This document shows positions 49,306 through 57,717 of a DNA stretch of 64,000 nucleotides, in pieces. Location: contig NC_014551.1 of assembly GCF_000196735.1 (NCBI RefSeq), positions 3,777,001 through 3,841,000 of the forward strand. Direction: 5' to 3'. The notes under the pieces were generated by a model. The model made no database searches, was not told the DNA's origin, and saw nothing but the letters and a program-made list of their open reading frames with translations. The first letter of the stretch is position 1; each line of letters opens with the position of its first letter. The translations under genes were made by a program, and so were the position numbers. This DNA comes from Bacillus amyloliquefaciens DSM 7 = ATCC 23350 (GTDB lineage: Bacteria > Bacillota > Bacilli > Bacillales > Bacillaceae).

Positions 49306-49833
49306 TCAAACGGACGGATTTCTCCGCCTTCTCTTCATATACCGGGCTTGTTTCCGGATACGCGGCCGTCTTTTCCTCTTGTCGGCTTGTTCGCCGTTCT
49401 CTGTTTTCTGCTTTAAGAGAATCAGCCCCGCCGCAAAGAAAGGGACAGCCGCTATGTCCAGAAGGGCAAGCTTTATTCCCATCGCTGCGGGAAAGTATGC
49501 CCACAATGAACGGCTGTTCCGTCTGATCATGATATATGAAACGATTTCTAACAGGATAAACAGAGCGTTCACCCATAAGTAAATGAGCAGTGCCGCGAAT
49601 AAAAACAGCAGCAGCGTATTCCGCAGCGTGCCGGAAAACAGAAGAGCGCGCATCATATCAAAGAATGAAAATGACTGCATGCTGCCGTTTACGACATTGG
49701 GATTATAAATAGTAAAATGCCCAAACTGGTCTAAAAGCATAAAGAATAACCATAACACTGAAAACCATTGAATGATATGTACGATGACACCCGTCAAAAC
49801 GAGTCTGTCGGCAGCCTTATTTCGCATGTGCAT
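49306..49833 (-). CDS. yxeG: Membrane protein YxeG
   Basis: A 175-aa integral membrane protein with about four predicted helices (VLTGVIVHIIQWFSVLWLFF, LLLFLFAALLIYLWVNALF, etc.) and a very basic cytoplasmic tail (KRKRRPRIRKQARYMKRRRRN). Function unknown. Its start overlaps the 3' end of yxeF by 17 nt, so the two are coupled. Assigned by position and size. Confidence 0.75.
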   Translation of the reverse strand: MHMRNKAADRLVLTGVIVHIIQWFSVLWLFFMLLDQFGHFTIYNPNVVNGSMQSFSFFDMMRALLFSGTLRNTLLLFLFAALLIYLWVNALFILLEIVSYIMIRRNSRSLWAYFPAAMGIKLALLDIAAVPFFAAGLILLKQKTENGEQADKRKRRPRIRKQARYMKRRRRNPSV

Positions 49834-50236
49834 CCTCCCCGCCGGTTTTTATTCTTGTCATTGTTTTTGTTCCTCCGTATATCTTCCAAATGAGCGTATT
49901 ATTTTTTCCTCTTTTCAACGTGCTTTTGACGGGATGCGGATGTCCGAGGTATTCAATTTCGATCGTTCCGTCCGTGTTTTGTGATATCACCTTGTAAGCA
50001 TCTGAGGGCATGTCAACCTCGCCGCGGCCTTTGATGACCTGCTTTGTCAGGACTCTGTCTTTCGTAAACGTGACGGTTTCAGATCTGACCCCGTCCATCG
50101 GTCCCGGCTCAAGCCCTGCATCCCATGTCCCGTAATAAAAAGGGGTATCGTCTGCTTTCTTTAGCTGGCAGCCCGTCATCATGACGCATCCGAAAACAAG
50201 AATCGGCATGATAAAAATCCGTATATTCCGCAACAT
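49817..50236 (-). CDS. yxeF: Lipoprotein YxeF
   Basis: A 139-aa lipoprotein: the signal sequence ends in the lipobox MMTGC, with acylated Cys then QLKKADDTPFYYG. The mature part is a small beta-barrel-like domain (YYGTWDAG...SETVTFTKDRVL...), consistent with the lipocalin-like fold known for B. subtilis YxeF. ATG 50236 follows AAGGAAGG. The ligand is unknown. Confidence 0.8.
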   Translation of the reverse strand: MLRNIRIFIMPILVFGCVMMTGCQLKKADDTPFYYGTWDAGLEPGPMDGVRSETVTFTKDRVLTKQVIKGRGEVDMPSDAYKVISQNTDGTIEIEYLGHPHPVKSTLKRGKNNTLIWKIYGGTKTMTRIKTGGEDAHAK

Positions 50237-50346
50237 GATCACCTTCCTTCGAAGCTTTTTTACGCCTGTAAGTTAGGCGGGTGCCGTGGCACTGTGCAAT
50301 TGACTACATAGTGTATAAAGACTTCACTAGATAAGGAGAATGATGA

Positions 50347-50727
50347 ATGAACCCATATCAGTACTATACCCCTCCTGCCTATTTCCCTCAGCAGCAGGAA
50401 TTCGAAGTGAACCGTGTTGAGTATGAGCCGTATCAGCAGGAAGCTTATTATGCGCCCTACCAGCCTGAAGACCGGCAGCCGACGGCTTTAGAACGGAGAG
50501 TCGCCCAGCTTGAAAGACAAAACGCTGAGCAAACGAGAGAGCTCACCCGTCTCTCAAATGAAGACCAGCGCCAAAACCGGGAAATCACACGGATGAGCGA
50601 GCAGGTCAGACGGCTGAGCCAGGCAATTGAGATCCATTCCCGCCGCTTAAACCGCTTGAATCAGCGCCTGCGCGCGGTTGAAAACAGACTCAATATCCCT
50701 TTTCACGCTACAGAAGGCGGCTTCTGA
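50347..50727 (+). CDS. yxeE: Spore-coat-type protein YxeE
   Basis: A 126-aa protein. Residues 1-45 are rich in Tyr, Pro and Gln ([18 protein letters not shown]), typical of inner spore coat proteins. The rest is an Arg/Glu/Gln-rich heptad coiled coil ([20 protein letters not shown]...). B. subtilis YxeE is a spore inner-coat protein of the same type. AAGGAG precedes ATG 50347. It probably has a mother-cell sigma-E/K promoter, which I could not define. Confidence 0.85.
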   Translation: MNPYQYYTPPAYFPQQQEFEVNRVEYEPYQQEAYYAPYQPEDRQPTALERRVAQLERQNAEQTRELTRLSNEDQRQNREITRMSEQVRRLSQAIEIHSRRLNRLNQRLRAVENRLNIPFHATEGGF

Positions 50728-50736
50728 GAAAAAGGG

Positions 50737-50790
50737 CCGGAATACAAAGCTCGACAGGCCATTCCCGAGCCTTGTATTCCGCTCTGTACA
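50737..50790 (+). terminator. Long hairpin after yxeE
   Basis: CCGGAATACAAAGCTCG pairs with CGAGCCTTGTATTCCG, a long stem ten bases after the yxeE stop. No U tract follows (CTCTGTACAT), so it may be a factor-dependent end or a 3' stabiliser. Confidence 0.55.
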
Positions 50791-50885
50791 TAACAGGTAA
50801 ATATTTGAATCCCCTGCTTGCATGAATGCCTCCCACATTCTTTCACATGATAAATATGTAAAATCAATCATTCCAGGAGGTTTTC

Positions 50886-51251
50886 ATGATGTACCAAAAC
50901 CAATACAGCGGAAATCAGCTCCAGCAATGCCGCCAGACAGCACAGCAGCTGATTCAGCAGACACAGCAAAGCAGCCAGCAGTACAAGCAAATGCTTCAGC
51001 AGGAACAGCAAAATATTCAAATGCTTCAGCAGATGCTTAACCATGAGCAGCATGCCGTTCATACCATTCAGCAAGCGCTTCAGGGGCATGAAATGGCCAT
51101 TCAAAAATGTCAGCAGATCGTGAATGTGTGCAATCAGCTGCAGCAGGACGTAAGCGGACACATGCCTTCACCGATGACAAACACGAATGTTTCTTCATTC
51201 CCGCAAACCCAGCATCACACACCGTTCCAACAGCATTCATACCAGCAGTAG
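50886..51251 (+). CDS. yxeD: Gln-rich coiled-coil protein YxeD (spore-associated type)
   Basis: A 121-aa protein dominated by glutamine and helical heptads (QQCRQTAQQLIQQTQQSSQ...), ending in a Gln/His-rich tail. The composition resembles small spore coat or spore-surface proteins of Bacillus and matches the position of yxeD. AGGAGG (50876-50881) precedes two adjacent ATGs (50886, 50889); either may be used. Function unknown. Confidence 0.75.
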   Translation: MMYQNQYSGNQLQQCRQTAQQLIQQTQQSSQQYKQMLQQEQQNIQMLQQMLNHEQHAVHTIQQALQGHEMAIQKCQQIVNVCNQLQQDVSGHMPSPMTNTNVSSFPQTQHHTPFQQHSYQQ

Positions 51252-51261
51252 CCCGATCATG

Positions 51262-51302
51262 CAAATGACAAAGCGCAAGGATATCGGCTTTGTCATTTGT
51301 TT
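51262..51302. terminator. Bidirectional terminator between yxeD and yxeC
   Basis: AAATGACAAAGC-gcaaggatatcg-GCTTTGTCATTTGTTTTT lies between convergent genes. Confidence 0.85.
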
Positions 51303-51695
51303 TTATCGTTGTTTTGTCAGATCAATGCGATGAGCGGGCTTTCTGCCGAATTTTGCTTCCGCCTCATGTCTTACCGCTTCATACGCTCTTGCTTCGACAT
51401 TTTGTTTAAACACATCAAGCTGTATCAAATAAGCCGCCCGCACCTTCAGACCGTGGATGATGGAGATGACCCATAAAGGCAGCACGATATACACGCCGGG
51501 TGTGCTCGGCAGCACAAAAGCAATTGCTAAAATAATAAAATAGATAAGACCGTATTTCAGCCATTTTTTGTTCTTGGCCCGGTAGCCGATATAGAAAAAG
51601 GCCAAGAAAGCGGTGAGCGCAAATGGTACGAGAGTCAGCAGCAGCCACCAGCTGTGCAGCACTTCCCACCAGTTCCCTCTTTTCGTAATCAACAT
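51303..51695 (-). CDS. yxeC: Membrane protein YxeC
   Basis: A 130-aa protein with about three hydrophobic helices (WLLLTLVPFALTAFLAFFYIG, YFIILAIAFVLP, YIVLPLWVISIIHG) and a basic C-terminal tail. It is a conserved Bacillus protein of unknown function with the length and place of YxeC. It diverges from yxeB. Confidence 0.78.
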   Translation of the reverse strand: MLITKRGNWWEVLHSWWLLLTLVPFALTAFLAFFYIGYRAKNKKWLKYGLIYFIILAIAFVLPSTPGVYIVLPLWVISIIHGLKVRAAYLIQLDVFKQNVEARAYEAVRHEAEAKFGRKPAHRIDLTKQR

Positions 51696-51787
51696 TCATC
51701 CCTCCTTTACTACTATAACATGGATAATCAAGGAAGGTTTTCTATAAAAAACATAGACGGAATGAGGTCTTCCTGCTATATTAATAA

Positions 51788-51802
51788 TGATAATCATTAT
51801 CA
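51788..51802. promoter_or_regulatory. Fur box of yxeB
   Basis: TGATAATCATTATCA is a perfect 7-1-7 Fur consensus 20 bp before the yxeB start. It predicts iron-repressed expression. Confidence 0.93.
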
Positions 51803-51821
51803 TTTAATGAGGGGGATCATG

Positions 51822-52784
51822 ATGAAGAAACAATCATGGCTGATCGGCCTGGCACTTCTGCTCGTTTTTGCCTTAAGCGCCTGCAGCGGCGCGAAGGAAA
51901 ACAGCGGATCAGCATCAGGTAAAGAGAAGACAGACATGCGTACATATCAATCGGCAAAAGGAAATATTGATATACCCGCACACCCGAAGCGGATCGTCAC
52001 TGACTTTTATGCGGGTGAGCTGCTGTCCGTTGACGCAAATGTCGTCGGGGCGGGCTCATGGGCTTTCAAAAATCCGTTTATCAAAACACAGCTGAAACAC
52101 ATCACGGACGTCGGCAATCCCGTCAATGTGGAGAAAGTGATGCAGCTGAAGCCAGATTTAATCGTACTGATGAAGGATGACCAATACGAGAAACTATCGA
52201 AAATCGCGCCAACGATTGTCATTCCTTTTAACACCGCAAAAAATACGAAAGATACGGTCAGCCTATTCGGTGACATTACCGGAGCGAAGGATAAAGCCAA
52301 AAGCTTTATGGCAGACTTCAACAAAAAAGCTGAAGCCGATCGAAAGCGGCTCAAAGATGTGATCGGCAAAGATACGACAGTCGGCCTTTATGAAACGACG
52401 GACAAAGGCGAGATCTGGATTTTCAATGACAATTCCGGCCGCGGCGGCCAGGCCGTTTATAACGCGCTCGGATTAAAAGCGCCGGCTAAAATTGAAAAAG
52501 ACATCATCAAATCGGGTGCCATGAAACAGATTTCTCAAGAGGTCATCCCTCAATATGCGGCTGATTATATGTTCATTACCGATTACAATCCGAACGGAGA
52601 AAGCAAAACGTTTGAGCGTCTTAAAGAGTCATCCGTTTGGAAAAATCTCGACGCCGTGAAGAACAATCGTGTCTTTATCAACGACTATCACACCTTCTAT
52701 CCGTATGACCCGATTGCCGTCAGCAAACAGATGGATATCATCACCGACATGCTGATCAAACGGGCTGAAGAAAATAAAAAATAA
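51822..52784 (+). CDS. yxeB: Hydroxamate-siderophore-binding lipoprotein YxeB
   Basis: A 320-aa class III substrate-binding lipoprotein. The signal sequence ends at lipobox LSAC (ALSACSGAKE). The mature part has the helical-backbone fold of siderophore-binding proteins (PKRIVTDFYAGELLSVDANVV..., LKPDLIVLM...). In B. subtilis YxeB binds ferrioxamine and works with the FhuBGC permease encoded elsewhere; no permease is adjacent here either. GAGGGGG precedes ATGs 51819 and 51822; the latter gives MKKQSWLIGL. The Fur box upstream explains regulation. Confidence 0.9.
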   Translation: MKKQSWLIGLALLLVFALSACSGAKENSGSASGKEKTDMRTYQSAKGNIDIPAHPKRIVTDFYAGELLSVDANVVGAGSWAFKNPFIKTQLKHITDVGNPVNVEKVMQLKPDLIVLMKDDQYEKLSKIAPTIVIPFNTAKNTKDTVSLFGDITGAKDKAKSFMADFNKKAEADRKRLKDVIGKDTTVGLYETTDKGEIWIFNDNSGRGGQAVYNALGLKAPAKIEKDIIKSGAMKQISQEVIPQYAADYMFITDYNPNGESKTFERLKESSVWKNLDAVKNNRVFINDYHTFYPYDPIAVSKQMDIITDMLIKRAEENKK

Positions 52785-52785
52785 G

Positions 52786-52822
52786 AAAACGGCACAGTTA
52801 TAACACTGTGCCGTTTTGTATG
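52786..52822. terminator. Bidirectional terminator between yxeB and yxeA
   Basis: AAAACGGCACAGT-tataac-ACTGTGCCGTTTTGT lies between convergent genes. Confidence 0.88.
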
Positions 52823-52824
52823 AT

Positions 52825-53172
52825 TCATTTTAATTTTGACTGTACGGAGTCCGGCATATCTTCAAACCTGACTTCTTCCCAGGTCTCGACATACTTTCCT
52901 TTCGCCTTCACCTTCAAATACGCGTTCTTCCGAAGTTCTTTACCGGCGAAAAAGGTCACTTCCTCTTTTTTTCCGGACGCATTATATCCGTCTAATGTAT
53001 ACTCAGTACCGCCCGGGCTAAGATGTTTACCATCTCGGTCAATCTGTACATAGACATCTTGCTGGTGAATAAGCGGATTAAATCTGTCTGTAACATCGTT
53101 ATGAAAAAAGAGAAGCCCGTATATAACGGCAGCGGCCGCCACGACGGCCAGGATTGCCAATGCTTTCTTCAT
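52825..53172 (-). CDS. yxeA: YxeA family protein (DUF1093)
   Basis: A 115-aa small secreted or membrane-anchored protein: an N-terminal hydrophobic segment (ALAILAVVAAAAVIYGLLFF) followed by a small beta-rich OB-like domain (VYVQIDRDGKHLSPGGTEYTLDGYN). DUF1093/YxeA proteins are often next to BceAB-like transporters. It lies 13 nt after yxdM and is probably part of the yxdLM-yxeA transcript. Function unknown. Confidence 0.87.
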   Translation of the reverse strand: MKKALAILAVVAAAAVIYGLLFFHNDVTDRFNPLIHQQDVYVQIDRDGKHLSPGGTEYTLDGYNASGKKEEVTFFAGKELRKNAYLKVKAKGKYVETWEEVRFEDMPDSVQSKLK

Positions 53173-53185
53173 CTTTGCACTCCCC

Positions 53186-55054
53186 TTACTTGTTCATTTT
53201 TTTCAAATAGCTCGACCGCACCGCGAGGAAGAACAGAAGCTGAAAAATGAAAAATCCTCCGATGGTAAGACTGAGCGGTCCCGCTATATCGGAATACCCT
53301 TCCACAGCCATTGTTCTCAAGGCAAACAGCGTATGCATGACGGCAATGACAAATGGAAAGAAGAAGAGAATCGCCAGTTGTATCGTCACGCTTTGTGACA
53401 TTTCACGCTCACTCAGACCGATTTTGGCCAGTGAACGGTAGCGCTCCCGGTCCTCATCCAAATCGGTGAACAGCCTGAAATATAAGAAGCTTGCTGCTGC
53501 GACGAAGAAGACGATCGCGATAAACAGGCCGATGAATAAACTCAGACTCGGCAGCTGCACCGTATCATAGTAGGTTCCGGCTTTTGACGCAAAATCAGAA
53601 TGCACGTCGATATAGTTGCCGTAAATTTCATTTTTCAAGGATTGGCTGAACTCAAGACTGTCTTTCCAATGATCATAGCTGTAGCCGTATAATGACGCTT
53701 TATCACCGAGTGATTTGAACTGATCAAAGGTTTGATCGTTCACCGCGATGATGGCATTCAATGAAATCAGCGGTTTTTTGACTTCTTTTACCGACAGTTT
53801 TTGGTCAGACGGCTCGCCTTTTTGGTTCAGCAGCTTCAGCTGATCCGGGGCTACGTTTTTGAGATTGCGGTCATACGTGCCCGGGAAATAGACAGCCTCA
53901 TCATTTTTCAGCCCGTTCAGCTTGACATGGAAGTATTTTGACACGTCCGATTTACTGATCATGTATACAGGCGGAACAGTATCTCCTTCCTGATAGCGAA
54001 TATAGGAAACATCTATTTTATCTTTCTTATACGCAAAGCCGTGTGATTTCAGTTCATGCTCAATATCTTTCAAATGAGTCTGTTCTTTTGGGTTGTCGCT
54101 ATAAGAAATATACTCCATCTCATAGGCTGACTCTTCCGCCCCGACGGTCGCTTTGTACATCGCGAGCACGCCCGTCGCCGTAAACGCAACCGCGGAAATA
54201 ATGCTGACAATAAAGAACAGGCGGGCGTTGTCTTTTAAACGATAGACCAGATCAGAAACCCAAATGACATTTTTCCCGCGCAGATAAAAGGCTTTCCACT
54301 TCTTCAGCGCGCGCAGAATCCAGATGCTGCTTTGGCTGAAAAAGAAATACGTGCCGATAACGGTAAGCAGTAAAATGATGAATGGTTCTGTACCGTGGAC
54401 ATTTCCTTTAAGAACCATGCCGTACCCGCCGCACAGGCAGGCGATGCCGAATAAGGACAGAAGCACGGATGGCTTCGGTTCCGGCTTGACCTTATCAGTG
54501 CCCTTTATTAATTTGATAACCGTATTTGATCTGACAAAAAGGATCGTGAACTGCGATAAAAGGAAAAATAAAAGCAGAAATCCTCCGGCCGTAATGCCGA
54601 GCGCTTTCCAAGGCATGTACAGGGGCAGCGCGTCCATTTCTAAAATATAAGCGCCGACCGTAAAGAACGTTTTCGAAAAAATGACGCCGCCGATAATGCC
54701 GGCCGCAATCGACATGACGCCGATGATCATATTTTCCGCAGTAATGAGCTTTCTCAGCTGCCCCGGCGTAATGCCCTGCATAAGCAGGATGCCGAATTCT
54801 TTATTTCTCGATTTCAAAAATGCATTAACCGAATACAGAACAAATAAGAAAGAAAAAACAAAGATCATCCATTCCGCGGCGGTTAAGCCTTTTCTGGCAA
54901 TGTTATTCAAGTAGCCTTCCTTTAAAGCCGGATGAAACAGGAACATCGCAAAGGTAAAGAAAATCAAAACGGAAAAGGCGCTGCTTAAAAAGAATGCAAG
55001 ATAGGCCCTTTTGTTTCTCGTGACGTTGTTATAAGCGAACTGAAGAAAGGTCAT
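53186..55054 (-). CDS. yxdM: BceB-like ABC transporter permease YxdM
   Basis: A 622-aa FtsX-family permease with ten membrane segments and a large extracellular domain between TM7 and TM8 (about residues 310-510, KATVGAEESAYEMEYISYSD...), the hallmark of BceAB-type peptide-detoxification transporters. It pairs with ATPase YxdL and sensor kinase YxdK. GGGGGG before ATG 55054 (TFLQFAYNNV) sets the start and it overlaps yxdL by 26 nt. In B. subtilis the module responds to the cationic peptide LL-37. Confidence 0.93.
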   Translation of the reverse strand: MTFLQFAYNNVTRNKRAYLAFFLSSAFSVLIFFTFAMFLFHPALKEGYLNNIARKGLTAAEWMIFVFSFLFVLYSVNAFLKSRNKEFGILLMQGITPGQLRKLITAENMIIGVMSIAAGIIGGVIFSKTFFTVGAYILEMDALPLYMPWKALGITAGGFLLLFFLLSQFTILFVRSNTVIKLIKGTDKVKPEPKPSVLLSLFGIACLCGGYGMVLKGNVHGTEPFIILLLTVIGTYFFFSQSSIWILRALKKWKAFYLRGKNVIWVSDLVYRLKDNARLFFIVSIISAVAFTATGVLAMYKATVGAEESAYEMEYISYSDNPKEQTHLKDIEHELKSHGFAYKKDKIDVSYIRYQEGDTVPPVYMISKSDVSKYFHVKLNGLKNDEAVYFPGTYDRNLKNVAPDQLKLLNQKGEPSDQKLSVKEVKKPLISLNAIIAVNDQTFDQFKSLGDKASLYGYSYDHWKDSLEFSQSLKNEIYGNYIDVHSDFASKAGTYYDTVQLPSLSLFIGLFIAIVFFVAAASFLYFRLFTDLDEDRERYRSLAKIGLSEREMSQSVTIQLAILFFFPFVIAVMHTLFALRTMAVEGYSDIAGPLSLTIGGFFIFQLLFFLAVRSSYLKKMNK

Positions 55055-55802
55055 TTGCGTTTCCCCCCAGCATAGACAGCACATCAAGAATTTGTTCATA
55101 AAATACTTGGCGGTTTTCCCCGCGGTAAATCTCATTAAACAGTTCGCCGTCTTTTATAAAAATGACGCGGCGGCAGTAGCTTGCCGCAACAGGGTCGTGG
55201 GTCACCATCAAAGCCGTGACATGATCATCCTGATTCAGGCTCTGCATCGTTTCCATGACGTCTTTTGACGCTTTGGAATCAAGGTTTCCCGTCGGTTCAT
55301 CAGCCAGAATGAGTGACGGCTTATGAATGACCGCTCTTGCGATGGCGGCCCGCTGGCGCTGGCCTCCGGATACTTCAAACGTCCGTTTGCTGAGGAGGTT
55401 TTCGATTCCGAGCTTTTCCGCGATGGCGTGCAGTTTTTCTTCCATTACAGACGGCGGTTCTTTTTCAAGCGTTAACGGCAGCATGATATTTTCACCGATT
55501 GTCAGTGTGTCCAGAAGGTTGAAATCCTGAAACACAAATCCGAGCTGCTTGCGGCGGAAATGAGCGAGCTTTGTCCGCTTCAGCCGATGCGGGTTTTCTC
55601 CGTGAATCAGGATATCGCCTGAATCCGGACGGTCGATTGTTGAAATGATATTCAAAAGCGTTGTTTTGCCGGAGCCGGACGGCCCCATCACCGCCGTGAA
55701 TTCGCCTTCTTCTATTGAAAATGAAATTTGTTTTAAGGCTTGATAGGACACTTGTCCTTTATAGGTTTTATTTATATGTTTGACTTCAAGCATATTCGCC
55801 AT
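55029..55802 (-). CDS. yxdL: ABC transporter ATP-binding protein YxdL
   Basis: A 257-aa ATPase of the BceA/MacB group: Walker A GPSGSGKTTLL, Q-loop VFQDFNLLD, signature VSGGQRQRAAIARA, Walker B LILADEPTGNLD and switch MVTHDPV. It energises YxdM. ATG 55802 with AAGGAGG upstream is the start; the frame runs on to 55850 without need. Confidence 0.94.
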   Translation of the reverse strand: MANMLEVKHINKTYKGQVSYQALKQISFSIEEGEFTAVMGPSGSGKTTLLNIISTIDRPDSGDILIHGENPHRLKRTKLAHFRRKQLGFVFQDFNLLDTLTIGENIMLPLTLEKEPPSVMEEKLHAIAEKLGIENLLSKRTFEVSGGQRQRAAIARAVIHKPSLILADEPTGNLDSKASKDVMETMQSLNQDDHVTALMVTHDPVAASYCRRVIFIKDGELFNEIYRGENRQVFYEQILDVLSMLGGNANDLSSVRL

Positions 55803-55877
55803 GAGAATCCTCCTTATGGTTTTATTCTTCTTGATCTCAGCTGCTTTCATGTAATGTCGGGGCGTTCAACACAAAAA

Positions 55878-55914
55878 ATCCCCTTGACGTAAATCCATGT
55901 TATCAAGGGGAAAC
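55878..55914 (-). terminator. Intrinsic terminator between yxdK and yxdL
   Basis: Minus strand CCCCTTGA-taacatggatttacg-TCAAGGGGATTTTTTG. It separates yxdJK from yxdLM, so the transporter can be induced separately by YxdJ from a promoter downstream of the hairpin. Confidence 0.82.
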
Positions 55915-55946
55915 AGAATGAGCTATGTTGTTTTCTTAACGCAGCC

Positions 55947-56924
55947 TTACATTTTTGTAAGAAATGAAAATCGAACCGATGTCCCTTCACCCGGGGACGA
56001 ACTGATGTCCACCGTATGATTGAGCTTGCCCGTAATTTCTTTGACGAGATGGAGGCCGATTCCCGTAGATTCTTGGAAACGCCGCCCGTTTTCGCCGGTG
56101 TAATACGGATCAAACACCCGCTTGATGTCCTGTGAAGGAATGCCGACACCGTAATCTTTGACTTCAAGCACCGTCCTGTCTTCATCGCGGAAGACATTCA
56201 GCTCAAGTCTGTCACTCTTGCCCGCCGAATACTTAACCGCATTTGTGACAACTTGGCCGATCGCGAATTTGAGCCATTTTGCATCGGTATAAATCTGATG
56301 ATCATCGCGAATATTCATTTTCGGATAGACGCGGTATTGAATAAAAAATCGTTTATAGCTTTGAATGACTGATTGGAGAAGCTCGGATAACGAAACCGCT
56401 TCGATTTTAAAATCCCGTTCAAACAGATCAAGCCTTGATGAATATAAAAGCGTCTCCAGCCCGTATTCAATCTGCCGGACTTCTTTTTTAATTTGTTCAA
56501 AAACGGGTTCATCCTCTTCCTGAATGATTAAATTAATGACCGACAGCGGCGTCTTTACTTGGTGCACCCATTGATTCATATACGTCACCCGCGCGTCGAG
56601 CTTGGCTTCGGTCTCATGGAGCTTCTGGTGCTGCAGCCGTATCAGCTCCATCTGCTTTTCATACAGCTCTGAACAAAACTCTGAAGAACCGAGATGCGGG
56701 ATGTCCGTCCCTTCCTGTCCCGAGCTGAGCCAAAGATAAACACCGCTGTCTTTGTACCAGCGATAGGCAAGATAGCCCGCCAAAATAAGAAGCTGCACGC
56801 CCAATATGTAAAACAGGTGAGAGAAAGAATGAAGACCCGCAAACCAGTAATAAAAGAAGACAAACAGCCCTTGAAGGAGAAAAAGCAGAATCAGCACTGC
56901 ATGAGACCGGAGAAACAGCTTCAT
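55947..56924 (-). CDS. yxdK: Intramembrane-sensing histidine kinase YxdK
   Basis: A 325-aa BceS-like kinase: two N-terminal membrane helices (AVLILLFLLQGLFVFFYYWF, FYILGVQLLILAGYLAY) with almost no extracellular loop. Then come H-box WVHQVKTPLSVINL (phospho-His), N-box NAVKYS, G boxes DYGVGIPSQDI and GIGLHLVKEI. Such kinases do not sense peptides alone; they need the partner transporter YxdLM. The start overlaps yxdJ by 4 nt. Confidence 0.94.
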   Translation of the reverse strand: MKLFLRSHAVLILLFLLQGLFVFFYYWFAGLHSFSHLFYILGVQLLILAGYLAYRWYKDSGVYLWLSSGQEGTDIPHLGSSEFCSELYEKQMELIRLQHQKLHETEAKLDARVTYMNQWVHQVKTPLSVINLIIQEEDEPVFEQIKKEVRQIEYGLETLLYSSRLDLFERDFKIEAVSLSELLQSVIQSYKRFFIQYRVYPKMNIRDDHQIYTDAKWLKFAIGQVVTNAVKYSAGKSDRLELNVFRDEDRTVLEVKDYGVGIPSQDIKRVFDPYYTGENGRRFQESTGIGLHLVKEITGKLNHTVDISSSPGEGTSVRFSFLTKM

Positions 56925-57610
56925 GACAGCGCCCTCAGCTGGTAGCCTTCGCCCCGCACCGATTCAATTGATACAGGCGCATTCAGCTCCCGCAGTTTTT
57001 TTCTGAGCCGCGTGATATACACGTTAAGTGTATTATCATCGACGAAAATATCGGTGTCCCATGTTTTTTCCATGAGCCGGTCTCTTCCCGTCACCTTTTC
57101 TCCCCGCTCCAGCAGCACTTCCAAGAGCTTGCTTTCTTTTTTAGAAAGCTCGCTTTTTTCATCCTGAAAGCGCAGTTCAAACCGTTCCACAAAGAGCTGC
57201 ACACCGGCATATTCAAGCACTTTCTCCCCCTGCTTTGCGGCGTACTCCCCGTACGCCCTGCGGATCTGGCTTTTGATTTTCGCCAGCACAATATCATAGG
57301 AAAACGGTTTTTCGATATAATCATCTCCGCCGTTTTCAATCGCCATCACCTGATCCATTTCTCCGCTTCTGGCTGAAATAAAAATGATCGGGCTTGTGGA
57401 GTGCTGACGGATCTGGCGGCACCAATAATAGCCGTCATAGGACGGCAGATTGATATCAAGCAGCACCACATCAGGCTTTTCCTGTAAAAAAACATCAAGA
57501 ACAGCCGTAAAATCCGCGGCCGCCACGGTTTGATATCCGTATTTTTCAAGATAATTCCGCAATAGTCCGCGAATGTCTTCACTGTCTTCCACAATCATGA
57601 TTTTATTCAA
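56921..57610 (-). CDS. yxdJ: Response regulator YxdJ (OmpR family)
   Basis: A 229-aa regulator. Receiver domain with phospho-Asp in VVLLDINLPSYDG, the acidic pocket IVEDSEDI and Lys in YIEKPFS; then the winged-helix DNA-binding domain (LLEVLLERGEKVTGRDRLMEKTW...NTLNVYITRLRKKL). It activates yxdLM in B. subtilis. It is first in the yxdJK unit. Confidence 0.94.
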   Translation of the reverse strand: MNKIMIVEDSEDIRGLLRNYLEKYGYQTVAAADFTAVLDVFLQEKPDVVLLDINLPSYDGYYWCRQIRQHSTSPIIFISARSGEMDQVMAIENGGDDYIEKPFSYDIVLAKIKSQIRRAYGEYAAKQGEKVLEYAGVQLFVERFELRFQDEKSELSKKESKLLEVLLERGEKVTGRDRLMEKTWDTDIFVDDNTLNVYITRLRKKLRELNAPVSIESVRGEGYQLRALS

Positions 57611-57682
57611 TCTGAACCACTCCCGTTTCTTACACTGCTGCCATCATCATAATCGTTTCAGGCGTACGGACGCAACACCGCA

Positions 57683-57712
57683 CAAAAAAACCGCCATTCC
57701 GGCGGTTTCCGG
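57683..57712 (-). terminator. Terminator of the iol operon after iolJ
   Basis: Minus strand ACCGCCGG-aat-GGCGGTTTTTTTG follows the iolJ stop and marks the end of the inositol operon. Confidence 0.85.
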
Positions 57713-57717
57713 TCTCA

